DNA from: Methyloversatilis sp.
GTDB lineage: Bacteria; Pseudomonadota; Gammaproteobacteria; Burkholderiales; Rhodocyclaceae
Assembly: GCF_030698125.1 (NCBI RefSeq)
Contig: NZ_JAUYNV010000006.1
Location: 62,001 to 126,000 of the forward strand
Length of the DNA: 64,000 nucleotides
Direction of reading: 5' to 3'
Shown one piece after another: positions 36,006 through 44,693 of the stretch. Numbering within the stretch: the stretch's first letter is position 1; every line of letters begins with the position of its first letter. The translations under genes were made by a program, and so were the position numbers. A model generated the notes under the pieces. The model was not told where the DNA came from, did no database searches, and was given only the letters and a program-made list of their open reading frames with translations.

Positions 36006-38969
36006 GTGAACGTGCTCCATTCCGTGAAGATACTTCCGCTGGTCGCCGTCGTGCCTGCCTACGCCGCAGCCGTGCTGGTCAATCCGCTGCTCGGCCTGTC
36101 GGACGGCCAGCCGCCGGTCATCCAGCTGGAGCTCGGCGCCGCGTTCGCCATCGTGCTGCTGTTCGGCCTGCGTCACCTGCCCGCGATCATGCTGACCGAC
36201 CTCGCGCTGGCGCTGTACGCAGGCCAGACACCGCTGTCGGCGCTTGGCTCGGCCGGCCTTATCGGCCTGCTGACCGGCGCCGGGACCCAGGTGCTGCGAC
36301 GTTGTCCGGTGCAGCCCTTCCCGCGCATGCGCGCCGACCACTACATGTGGTTCCTCGCGGTCGCGCTGCTGCTGTCGGTCATCCACGGCGCCCGGCTCGC
36401 CTGGCATCCGGGTGCGCCGCTATACGTGTCGGACTGGACGCTGCACGCGGCCGCCAGCTTCGCCGGTACGGTGCTGACGGTGCAGCTGGTGGCCGGCTGG
36501 CTGGACAGGCAGGACTGGCGGCGTGCAGCGGCCGATCTGCCGAAGGTGCTGCCCTGGTTCGCGCTGACCCTGCTGACCACGGCGGCAATCTTCCTGCGCG
36601 TGCTGGATGGCCCGGAGCCGTTCATGTTCCTGCTGCCGGCCGTGCTGGTGCTGTCGGCCCTCCGCCTCAGGGTGCGCTGGATGAGCCTGCTGCTGGTGTT
36701 CATGCAAGGTCTCGCCTTCTGGGGCACGAACCAGGGCATCGGGCCGTTCGGCAACGACACGCCGTTGCGCTCGCTGCTGCTGTTGCAGACCTTCATCATC
36801 ACGCTGTCGATCGCGTCCTATGCCCTGTCGATCACGCTGAGCGAGCGCGCGAACGCCTCGCGCCGGGCACGCACGCGCGAGGCGCAACTGCTCGACCTGT
36901 TCGACGGCTCCATCCAGGGCATCCTGATCCACCGGCGCTTCCAGCCGCTGTTCGCGAACCGGCGCGCGGCTGAGCTGCTGGGATTCCAGTCGGTAGCCGA
37001 TCTGATGGCGCAAAGTACGCTGGCCGACATGATTGCCGCCGACGATCTGCCGGTGGTCGACAGCGACAGCAACCGGCGCCAGCTGTCGTCCGGCCGCATC
37101 CTGCCGATGCAGGCCGGCGTGACGCGCGCCGACGGTGAGCGACGCACGCTGGACGCCTACATCCGGCAGGTCATGTGGCGGGGCGAGCCAGCCATCCAGG
37201 CCACCTTCATCGACGTGACCGACGATCTGCGCGCGCGGCGCGAACAACGCGGCCGGCTCGAGCGGCAGGACAGGCAGCTGGCGGCAATCATGCGCCTGAG
37301 CACCGACGCCGCGCTGTCGGCCGGTGACGATGATGCACTGGTCACGCTGACTGAAGTCGCTGCCGCCGCGCTGTCGGTCAGCCGCGCCAGCGTGTGGCGA
37401 CTCGACGACGACACGCGGCAACTGGTCTGCCTCGATCTGTTCGACCTCGACCAGCTGGCCGTCGCGCGCGGCCACACGCAGGGCAAGGTGCTCGATGCCG
37501 CGGCGTTCCCCGAATACTTCTCCGCGCTGCGCAGCGGCCGCACCATCACGGCCGGCGACGCCCGTGCACACCCTGCCACCGCACAGCTCGCCGACACCTA
37601 TCTCGACCGGGAAGGCCTCGCCGCCATGCTCGATGCGCCGGCCTTTCTCGATGGCCGGCTGGCCGGCGTGGTCTGTCTCGAACAGCGTGGCCGGATACGC
37701 GAGTGGGCGCATGACGAAGCCCGCTTTGCTGCTGAACTGGCCTCCCAGCTGGGGCGCTTCCTGGTGGCGCGCGAAAGGCGACTCGCCCAGGAGGAACAGG
37801 CGCGCCTGTCGGCCATCCTCGATGCGACGCCCGACTACGTGTCCACCGTCGACACCGACCTCAACGTGTCCTACCTCAATCTGGCGGCGCGCCGCCTGCA
37901 CGGACTGCCTCTGGACGGGTTGCCGGAACGGCTGCAGTCACGCGACTTCTACCCGGCCGACAGCTACCGCCATTACGTTGACGTGCAACTGCCGACCGTG
38001 CTGCGCGACGGCATCTGGATCGGCGAAACAACGTTGCGTGCAGGCAACGGCACGCTGGTGCCGATGTCGGTGGTACGGCTGGCGCATCTCGATGGCAATG
38101 GCAAGGTGCAATACATTTCCAGCGTGCTGCGCGATATCAGCGACATCAAGCGCAACGAGGTTGCGCTGCGCGTGGCCAACGAAACACTGGAACAGCGCGT
38201 CACCGAACGTACCGCCGAACTGGCGCAGGCGAACGAACAGCTGAAGGACCTCGACCGGCTCAAGTCGATGTTCATCGCCTCGATGTCGCATGAGCTTCGC
38301 ACACCGCTCAATTCCATCATCGGCTTCACCGGTGTCGTGCTGGCCGGCATGGCGGGCGAACTGACGGCGCGTCAGCAGGATCAGCTGCAGCGTGTTTATG
38401 GCTCCGCAAAGCACCTGCTCGCGCTGATCACCGACGTGATCGACATATCGAAGATCGAAGCCGGCTTCATCGACGTATTCGAGGAACGCATCGAGGTGAC
38501 GGCGCTGGTCGATGAAGCCGTGCACACCGTGCAGCCGGCTGCGCGCGAGAAGAAGCTGGAAATCCGGGTGTCGGTGCCGCCCGGCATCCTGGTGCAGGCA
38601 GACCGTCGCAGGCTGCTGCAATGCCTTCTGAATTTCATGAGCAACGCGGTAAAGTACACCGTGGCAGGACACATCACCGTGGAGGCTTGTGTGCGCGGAA
38701 ACTGGCTCGACATCAGCGTTGAAGACACAGGCATTGGCGTGGACGAAGCCGGACTGAGCCGCTTGTTCCAGCCTTTCGAACGGATCGATTCCAAGCTGCG
38801 CGTGAAAACCCCCGGCACCGGTCTCGGCCTCTACCTGACGCGCAAGATCGCGACCGAACTGTTGGCCGGTTCGGTCGAGGTCAGCAGCACGCCGGGGCTC
38901 GGCAGCCGCTTCACACTGCACGTGCCGCGCGAGGGCTCGGGACGTGCCAGCAACGGGGTCAAGCCATGA
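36006..38969 (+). CDS. MASE1-PAS-GAF-PAS hybrid-free sensor histidine kinase
   Basis: 987-residue membrane kinase. The N-terminal integral-membrane sensor of about eight helices (1-295) resembles MASE1. It is followed by a PAS domain (about 305-410), a GAF domain (about 425-590), a second PAS (about 605-730), a short coiled coil, HisKA with MSHELRTPLNSIIGF (His near 762) and HATPase_c (DTGIGVDEAGLSRLFQPFER; GTGLGLYLTRKIA). The start is uncertain: no ATG fits, and GTG codons at 36006, 36012 and 36024 are candidates. The stop overlaps the receiver gene as ATGA. The stimulus is unknown. Confidence 0.88.
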   Translation: MNVLHSVKILPLVAVVPAYAAAVLVNPLLGLSDGQPPVIQLELGAAFAIVLLFGLRHLPAIMLTDLALALYAGQTPLSALGSAGLIGLLTGAGTQVLRRCPVQPFPRMRADHYMWFLAVALLLSVIHGARLAWHPGAPLYVSDWTLHAAASFAGTVLTVQLVAGWLDRQDWRRAAADLPKVLPWFALTLLTTAAIFLRVLDGPEPFMFLLPAVLVLSALRLRVRWMSLLLVFMQGLAFWGTNQGIGPFGNDTPLRSLLLLQTFIITLSIASYALSITLSERANASRRARTREAQLLDLFDGSIQGILIHRRFQPLFANRRAAELLGFQSVADLMAQSTLADMIAADDLPVVDSDSNRRQLSSGRILPMQAGVTRADGERRTLDAYIRQVMWRGEPAIQATFIDVTDDLRARREQRGRLERQDRQLAAIMRLSTDAALSAGDDDALVTLTEVAAAALSVSRASVWRLDDDTRQLVCLDLFDLDQLAVARGHTQGKVLDAAAFPEYFSALRSGRTITAGDARAHPATAQLADTYLDREGLAAMLDAPAFLDGRLAGVVCLEQRGRIREWAHDEARFAAELASQLGRFLVARERRLAQEEQARLSAILDATPDYVSTVDTDLNVSYLNLAARRLHGLPLDGLPERLQSRDFYPADSYRHYVDVQLPTVLRDGIWIGETTLRAGNGTLVPMSVVRLAHLDGNGKVQYISSVLRDISDIKRNEVALRVANETLEQRVTERTAELAQANEQLKDLDRLKSMFIASMSHELRTPLNSIIGFTGVVLAGMAGELTARQQDQLQRVYGSAKHLLALITDVIDISKIEAGFIDVFEERIEVTALVDEAVHTVQPAAREKKLEIRVSVPPGILVQADRRRLLQCLLNFMSNAVKYTVAGHITVEACVRGNWLDISVEDTGIGVDEAGLSRLFQPFERIDSKLRVKTPGTGLGLYLTRKIATELLAGSVEVSSTPGLGSRFTLHVPREGSGRASNGVKP

Positions 38970-39337
38970 CGACGGCGCTGGTGGTCGAGGACAATGAAGA
39001 CAATCTCGAACTGATCACTTTCATCCTGCATGCCGGCGGCTATGCCACGCGCTGCGCGATCACCGGGCTCGACGGCGTGGCCGAGGCGCTGCGCGAACGC
39101 CCTGACTTCATCCTGCTCGACATCCTGCTGCCTGACATCGACGGCCTCGAAGTGGCGCGCCGCATCCGGGCCGGCGAGACCGGGGCACCGATTCCGATGA
39201 TCGCCATCACCTCCTTCGCCATGGCGGGCGACCGAGAGCGTGTGCTGGCGGCCGGCTGCAACGGTTACATCGAAAAGCCGGTCGACCCGCTGCGCGTGAT
39301 GGCGCAGATCGAAGACGTTTTGTTGCAGGCCCGCTGA
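38966..39337 (+). CDS. Single-domain response regulator (DivK/CheY-like)
   Basis: 123 residues, receiver domain only: acidic pocket VVEDNED, phospho-acceptor Asp52 in LLDILLPDIDG, Ser/Thr in IAITSFAM and Lys in YIEKPVDP. It has no output domain, so it passes phosphate on or acts by protein contact. It starts inside the stop codon of the MASE1 kinase gene, and its own stop overlaps the next start as TGATG, so the three proteins are made in fixed proportion. Confidence 0.94.
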   Translation: MTTALVVEDNEDNLELITFILHAGGYATRCAITGLDGVAEALRERPDFILLDILLPDIDGLEVARRIRAGETGAPIPMIAITSFAMAGDRERVLAAGCNGYIEKPVDPLRVMAQIEDVLLQAR

Positions 39338-40920
39338 TGCACATCCTGATTGCCGAAGACGACGAGAACTCCCGCCTGATGCTGAGCACGGCACTGGAAG
39401 CGCGTGGCCACGAGGTGCAGGCCGCGCCTGACGGCCGGCAGGCTCTCGAACTGGCGCTGGCCGGCACCCCCGACCTCATCGTGTCGGACATCCTGATGCC
39501 GGAGCTTGACGGCTACGGCCTGTGCCGCGCAGTGCGCGCCCATCCGCAGCTGTCGGGCGTTCCATTCGTGTTCTACACCGCCACCTTCACCGACCGGCGC
39601 GACGAGGAACTGGCCTACCAGCTGGGTGCCGACCTGTTCCTGGTGAAGCCGTGCGAAATCGACAAGCTCATCCTCGAACTGGAATCGGCCGCGAGCCGCA
39701 ACGCGATCCGGCCGGTCCCGGCAGACTCGGACGCGATGTATGCCGAACGTCTGCGCGACAAGCTGGACAAGAAAATCTGCGAACTGGAAGCGGAGCGCAC
39801 GCGGCTGCGCGACTTTGCCGAAGCGGCGGCCGACTGGTTCTGGGAAACCGATATCGATGGCGTCATCGTGCATACCTCGGACGGCGCCTGGCCACTGCGC
39901 GGACTGACGCTGGACGGCCTGTTCGCGATGCGCCGGCCCGGTCTGCAGCGGCCGGACGATCCGGCGCAGCTGGCGCGCGAGGTGCGCAGCTTCCGCGACG
40001 TCGTGATCGACTGGCGGCAACAGGATGGCAGCGTGCGCATCATGGCGCTGTCCGCCCGCCCCTGGCGCGATGCCGGTGGCCACATCGCCGGCTACCGCGG
40101 CAGCGCACGCGACGTCAGCCGCCAGGTGCGCGCCGAAGAGGAGCTGCGCGCGCTCAATCAGGAGCTGGACGAGCGGGTGCGCAGCCGTACCGCCAGCCTG
40201 AAGGCCGCGTTCGAGGAACTGGAAAGCTTCAGCTACTCGGTGTCGCACGACCTGCGCGGGCCGCTGCGTGCGATCCACGGCTTCGCCAGTGTGCTCGACA
40301 CCGAACTGAACAGCCCCGCCGTGACCGGCTTGTCGGACAGCGCGCGCGACTCGCTGCAGCGCATCCTGCGCGCCGCGCTGCGCATGGAACACCTGGTCGA
40401 CGACCTGCTTGAACTGGCGCGTGTCACGCGCTTGCCGCTGCAGCGCCAGCCGGTCGACCTGAGCGCGCTGGCGCAGGACATCGCCGACGCGCTGCGCAAC
40501 GCCGAGCCGTCGCGCCAGTGCGACATCCGCATACAGCCCGGTCTGCTGGTCGCCGGTGATGTCGGTCTGCTGCGCATCGTGCTCGACAATCTGCTGCGCA
40601 ATGCCTGGAAGTTCTCCGCCCCGACCGCGCATGCGCGGATCGAAGTCGGCAGCGAAGGCAAGGGCCAGCAGGCCGTGATCTACGTGCGGGACAACGGCGT
40701 CGGCTTCGACATGGCCCATGCCGACAAGCTGTTCCAGCCGTTCAACCGGCTGCACCGCGACGGCGAGTTCGACGGTACCGGCATCGGTCTGGCGCTGGTC
40801 CAGCGCATCATCCGTCGCCACAACGGCCGCGTATGGGCGCGTTCCGAACCCGGCGCCGGTGCCACTTTCTGCTTCACGCTGGGCGACACCGAAGCCAGCC
40901 TGCCGTCGCTTGCGGCCTGA
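39337..40920 (+). CDS. Receiver-PAS-histidine kinase
   Basis: 527-residue soluble protein with the receiver first: DDE pocket at 8-10, Asp51 and Lys in FLVKPCE. A coiled coil (about 135-160) and a PAS domain (about 165-270) follow. HisKA has SVSHDLRGPLRAIHGF (His304), the variant seen in phytochrome-like kinases, and HATPase_c has DNGVGFDM and GTGIGLALVQRII. There is no membrane segment. Being coupled to the MASE1 kinase and the single receiver, it probably takes its input through its own receiver domain, allowing a phosphorelay or cross-regulation between the two kinases. No DNA-binding output is encoded in the operon. Confidence 0.92.
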   Translation: MHILIAEDDENSRLMLSTALEARGHEVQAAPDGRQALELALAGTPDLIVSDILMPELDGYGLCRAVRAHPQLSGVPFVFYTATFTDRRDEELAYQLGADLFLVKPCEIDKLILELESAASRNAIRPVPADSDAMYAERLRDKLDKKICELEAERTRLRDFAEAAADWFWETDIDGVIVHTSDGAWPLRGLTLDGLFAMRRPGLQRPDDPAQLAREVRSFRDVVIDWRQQDGSVRIMALSARPWRDAGGHIAGYRGSARDVSRQVRAEEELRALNQELDERVRSRTASLKAAFEELESFSYSVSHDLRGPLRAIHGFASVLDTELNSPAVTGLSDSARDSLQRILRAALRMEHLVDDLLELARVTRLPLQRQPVDLSALAQDIADALRNAEPSRQCDIRIQPGLLVAGDVGLLRIVLDNLLRNAWKFSAPTAHARIEVGSEGKGQQAVIYVRDNGVGFDMAHADKLFQPFNRLHRDGEFDGTGIGLALVQRIIRRHNGRVWARSEPGAGATFCFTLGDTEASLPSLAA

Positions 40921-41236
40921 GCGGACGCGTTCAGTTCAGCTTCAGGCGCTCGTTCATGCGATGGGTCTGGCAGACCGCACGCTCAACTTTGCACGGCAGC
41001 CTGCAGCGGATGTACTTAAATGAAACAGCGGAACCGCGCCGCCGCCTTCTGCGCCGCGTCGGGTGACGTGGGAATCAGCACGCCATCGATCGCCACCTGA
41101 CCCGCCGCGGTCGCCGTCGCTTCCCTCGGGTAGTCATGCAGCGGCGCATCAAGATGAGATCGTTTTTGATTGCGATTAAACTTTTTTTACAAGGTGCCGT
41201 TACCCTCGCACGCAAATCATCCGGAGTACCTGTTTC
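40921..41236. other. Intergenic region with possible gene remnant
   Basis: Stretch of 316 nt between the kinase operon and the autotransporter gene. On the minus strand, 41186 down to 41024 is open without a proper start and reads like a protein C-terminus (LDAPLHDYPREATATAAG, then IDGVLIPTSPDAAQK). It could be the tail of a lost gene or chance. The AT-rich 41150-41195 part (TTTTTGATTGCGATTAAAC) is the likely promoter area for the autotransporter gene; exact boxes were not assigned. Confidence 0.4.
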
Positions 41237-42913
41237 ATGCGCACGCACTCTGCTCGTCGTTCGTTGACTTATCTGGCCAGTGCGCTCGCACTGGCCTTCG
41301 CAGCGCTGCCGGCCGCCGGCCAGGCGGTGTTCTTCACCATCGACAACAGCAATGCCACGACCGGCTCGATGTCACTGTCGTCGGGATTTCTGGGCAATGC
41401 CCAGTTGAACAACCCGTCGGCACTGACCACCGGTGCGAACGCGTTCAACTACGCGACTGTTTATTTTGTGCCAACGCTCACGCGCACCTACACCTTCGGC
41501 CAGACCTCGGCACCGGTCGATACCGTCATGATCCTCTACGACGGCGTGTTCGACGCCTCCACGCCAGGAGCCGGCGCCGCGGCGGGCAATGACGACACGT
41601 CGCAAGCGAATCACCGCACGGCGGTCGGCGATCCGGCGCAGGTGGTGTCCTGTGGTGGCAGCTCCGGCCTGTGCCCGCAGGTGAGCACCGCGGTGACTGC
41701 CGGCAACCGCTACACCCTGCTGGTGTCCACTTTTGCCAACGGCAGTGTTCTGAACCTGCCGCTGGAGTTCTATTCGGACGGCGCAGGCAACTTCTTTGCT
41801 GCGCCGCCGCCTGCTGCGGCCGGTGTGCTGGCCGCGACTCGTGCGATGACCAATTCACCCGCCTATGGCGCGGCCCAGGTGATCGACGACACGCCGGCCC
41901 TGCAAGCGCTGTTTTCCGGGGTCAGCGGCGATGCCCAGGTATCCGAGGCGGCGACTCAGACCTTGCCGCTGATGGTCGGTGGTACCACGACCGCCATCCA
42001 GGGCACGCTCAACGGTGTGAACCGGCTGATCCAGGCGCGCATGTCGGCCAACCGCGGTCTCTCCTCCGGTGAATCCTTCGCCGGTGACCGCAATATCTGG
42101 ATGAAGCCGTTCGGGGCCTGGGCCGACCAGAACAGTCGCAACGGCGTAGCCGGCTACAAGGCCGACACCTATGGTGTGCTGGCGGGCGTCGACGGCACGC
42201 TGTCGCAGGCGCTCCGTATCGGCGCGGCCTTTGCCTACGCCCGTACCGACATCGACGGCGGCACCCGGATCGCGCCGCAAGGGGCGAACATCGACACCTA
42301 TACGCTGATCGCCTACGGCAGCTACAGTCTCGATGATCGCACCGAGGTCAATCTTCAGGCGGACGTCGGCCTGAACCGCAACGACGGCCGTCGCACGATC
42401 GCCCTCACCAACACGACGGCCCGGGCCGATTACGACACGCACACCGCCCATATCGGCGGCGGCATCGGCCGTGTGCTTTCCCTGAGCGAGAAGACCGCGA
42501 TCACGCCCTCGGTGCGCATGGACTACACATGGATACGTGACCAGAGCTATTCCGAGAGCGGCGCCGGCCTGCTCGACCTGAACGTAAACAGCCGCACCAC
42601 GGAACTTCTGGTATTCGCGGTGGATAGCAAGCTGTCGCATTCGGTGAATGACCAGTCCACCCTGTTGGCCAATCTGGGCGTGGGCTATGACGTGTTCAAC
42701 GAACGTGCTGCGCTGACCAGTTCCTTTGCTGGCGCGCCGGGCGCGCTGTTCGTGACGCGCGGCATCGACGCCAGCGCCTGGCTGCTGCGCGGCGGGCTGG
42801 GCGTGGCCCACCTGACCCGCAGTGGGCTGGAAGTTACCGGTCGCTATGATGTCGAGCTGCGCGACAGCTTCGTGATCCAGTCAGCCTCGGTCAAGTTGAA
42901 CTGGTTGTTCTGA
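41237..42913 (+). CDS. Autotransporter beta-domain protein
   Basis: 558-residue exported protein. A signal peptide (LASALALAFAALPAAGQA) is followed by an unrecognised passenger (about 30-280) with Gly/Asn-rich strands and one Cys pair (SCGGSSGLC). A C-terminal autotransporter barrel (about 285-558) begins at IWMKPFGAWADQNS and ends in the aromatic strand SVKLNWLF. The passenger is short and lacks long beta-helix repeats, so the exposed part is small. Function unknown. The hydrolase lipoprotein gene begins 4 nt after the stop, suggesting an operon. Confidence 0.87.
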   Translation: MRTHSARRSLTYLASALALAFAALPAAGQAVFFTIDNSNATTGSMSLSSGFLGNAQLNNPSALTTGANAFNYATVYFVPTLTRTYTFGQTSAPVDTVMILYDGVFDASTPGAGAAAGNDDTSQANHRTAVGDPAQVVSCGGSSGLCPQVSTAVTAGNRYTLLVSTFANGSVLNLPLEFYSDGAGNFFAAPPPAAAGVLAATRAMTNSPAYGAAQVIDDTPALQALFSGVSGDAQVSEAATQTLPLMVGGTTTAIQGTLNGVNRLIQARMSANRGLSSGESFAGDRNIWMKPFGAWADQNSRNGVAGYKADTYGVLAGVDGTLSQALRIGAAFAYARTDIDGGTRIAPQGANIDTYTLIAYGSYSLDDRTEVNLQADVGLNRNDGRRTIALTNTTARADYDTHTAHIGGGIGRVLSLSEKTAITPSVRMDYTWIRDQSYSESGAGLLDLNVNSRTTELLVFAVDSKLSHSVNDQSTLLANLGVGYDVFNERAALTSSFAGAPGALFVTRGIDASAWLLRGGLGVAHLTRSGLEVTGRYDVELRDSFVIQSASVKLNWLF

Positions 42914-42917
42914 GCCT

Positions 42918-43781
42918 GTGCGGCATGCGCTGCAGCTGACTGGCGGCGCCGCCCTCGCGCTGCTTCTGTGCGTACTGCTGGCGGCCTGTGTGGCACTGCC
43001 CGACCCGGCCGCGCGGCGGCTGAATGCTGATTTGCTCGCTGCCGGCCGAGGCTGGCAACCGCTCGATCTGCCCGCCGGCCCTTTCCTGCTGCGCGCCTAT
43101 GCGCCGTCGGAGCGTGCTGTCGGCACGCTCACGATCTACATCGAAGGTGACGGGCTGGCCTGGGTGACCGCCAGCCTGCCGTCGGATGATCCGACGCCGG
43201 GCGACCCGCTTGCGCTGCGCCTGGCGCTGGCCCAGCCGTCCGGTGCTGCAGCCTATCTGGCTCGGCCCTGCCAGTACGTGCATTCCCCCGCTTGTTCGGT
43301 GCGCGACTGGACCGACGGCCGCTTCTCGGCCAAGGTGGTGGCCGCCAGCTCGCGTGCGGTCGATCAGCTCAAGGCGCGAGCCGGCGCGCAGCGCATCGTG
43401 CTGGTCGGCTATTCCGGTGGTGGCGCGATCGCCGCTCTGGTGGCGGCCGGCCGCGATGACGTCGAGCGCCTGGTCACGGTCGCCGGAAATCTGGACCATG
43501 TGGTCTGGACCCGGCTGCACCGGGTCACACCGCTGTCTGCATCGCTGAACGCGGCCGATGTTGCGGCGACCCTGGCGCCTGTGCATCAGTGGCATTGGGT
43601 GGGCGATCGCGATGACGTGCTGCCGGAGCGGGTGGTTCGTGCCTTCCTCGAGCGTCCGGGTGGTGGCACCGCCCGCAGGATGCAGGTGATGCCGGAATTC
43701 GATCACCGCTGCTGTTGGGTCGAGCACTGGCCCGATCTGTGGCAACAGATGCGGGGCACCCCGCTGGAGCCGCTCCGCTGA
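42918..43781 (+). CDS. Lipoprotein alpha/beta hydrolase
   Basis: 287-residue predicted lipoprotein with signal and lipobox LLAAC (lipidated Cys24). The alpha/beta-hydrolase body shows a nucleophile elbow GYSGGGAIAAL, a strand with an acidic residue (VGDRDDVLP) and a His in EFDHRCCW, compatible with a Ser-Asp-His triad. The substrate may be an ester or peptidoglycan/lipid; nothing decides it. The start is GTG at 42918, 4 nt after the autotransporter stop, because no ATG in frame gives the lipobox. Confidence 0.78.
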   Translation: MRHALQLTGGAALALLLCVLLAACVALPDPAARRLNADLLAAGRGWQPLDLPAGPFLLRAYAPSERAVGTLTIYIEGDGLAWVTASLPSDDPTPGDPLALRLALAQPSGAAAYLARPCQYVHSPACSVRDWTDGRFSAKVVAASSRAVDQLKARAGAQRIVLVGYSGGGAIAALVAAGRDDVERLVTVAGNLDHVVWTRLHRVTPLSASLNAADVAATLAPVHQWHWVGDRDDVLPERVVRAFLERPGGGTARRMQVMPEFDHRCCWVEHWPDLWQQMRGTPLEPLR

Positions 43782-43797
43782 AGGCGGCCGCCTCCGG

Positions 43798-44583
43798 TCA
43801 GCGCCTGCCCACCCACAACACGCCGGCGATCACCAGCACGGTTCCTGCCACCTGCAGGCCCGACACCGGTTCGGCAAGCAGCCACCAGGCAAGGAACACC
43901 GTGATGACCGGACCGGTGCTGCCGACCAGCGCCGCGGTCTGGGCACCCATGCGGCGGATCGCGGCGGACTGCAGGAATACCGGCAGCACGGTGGCGAACA
44001 GCGCCATCGCCAACGCCAGCCACCACACCGGTGCCGGCTGGGCCAGCGCGTCGAGCGGGCGCACGGCGGCGAAGTGCAGGCCGACCGCCACCGTGGACAC
44101 CAGCGTCGCGAGTGCTGAAAAGCGCGTCGCGCCGAGCTTGCGGATCGGTGCGGCCGCCCCGGTCAGATAGATCGCAAAACTCAGCGCCGAGCCGAACACC
44201 AGCACACAGCCCAGCGCGATGGTCGCTGCTTCGCCGCTGACCTCAATGTCGTGCACCACGGCCAGTGCGATGCCGCCATAGCACAGCAGACTGGCGACGA
44301 TTTCGCGCGGCGTGATGCGCCGCCCCTGCGCCAGCCAGCCGATCAGCAGGGTCAGTGTCGGGTAGGTGAACAGCACCAGGCGTTCCAGCCCGGCGGATAT
44401 ATAGAGCAGGCCGTAGAAATCCAGCATGCTCGCACCGTAGTAGCCGAACAGGCCGAGTACCCCGACGGTCAGCCAGTCCCGGGGCGTCAGCGGCTCACCG
44501 CGCGCCGCTTCGCGCCACGCGACGACGATGAACACCGGCGCCGACAGCAGCATGCGCAGCGCAACCAGCGTCACCGGGTCCAC
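43798..44583 (-). CDS. EamA/DMT family transporter (start not canonical)
   Basis: Drug/metabolite transporter superfamily protein with ten expected membrane helices, two EamA repeats and conserved FTYPTLTLLIGWL and STGPVITVFLAWWLLAEP. The given GTG start (44583) leaves out most of the first helix. Upstream, the same frame continues without a stop as RLGIWLAVIASAGFSLKAIL, which clearly belongs to the family. No ATG, GTG or TTG is available there, so translation may begin at a non-standard codon (CTG at 44664 or ATA at 44697), next to the stop of the HerA-like gene. The substrate is unknown. Confidence 0.82.
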   Translation of the reverse strand: MDPVTLVALRMLLSAPVFIVVAWREAARGEPLTPRDWLTVGVLGLFGYYGASMLDFYGLLYISAGLERLVLFTYPTLTLLIGWLAQGRRITPREIVASLLCYGGIALAVVHDIEVSGEAATIALGCVLVFGSALSFAIYLTGAAAPIRKLGATRFSALATLVSTVAVGLHFAAVRPLDALAQPAPVWWLALAMALFATVLPVFLQSAAIRRMGAQTAALVGSTGPVITVFLAWWLLAEPVSGLQVAGTVLVIAGVLWVGRR

Positions 44584-44693
44584 GCCATGGGGATACGCCA
44601 GCTTGGCCAGGATGGCCTTCAGCGAAAAACCGGCCGACGCGATGACGGCGAGCCAGATGCCCAGCCGGGCGTCCGCGGCGGCAGGCGGTGAGG

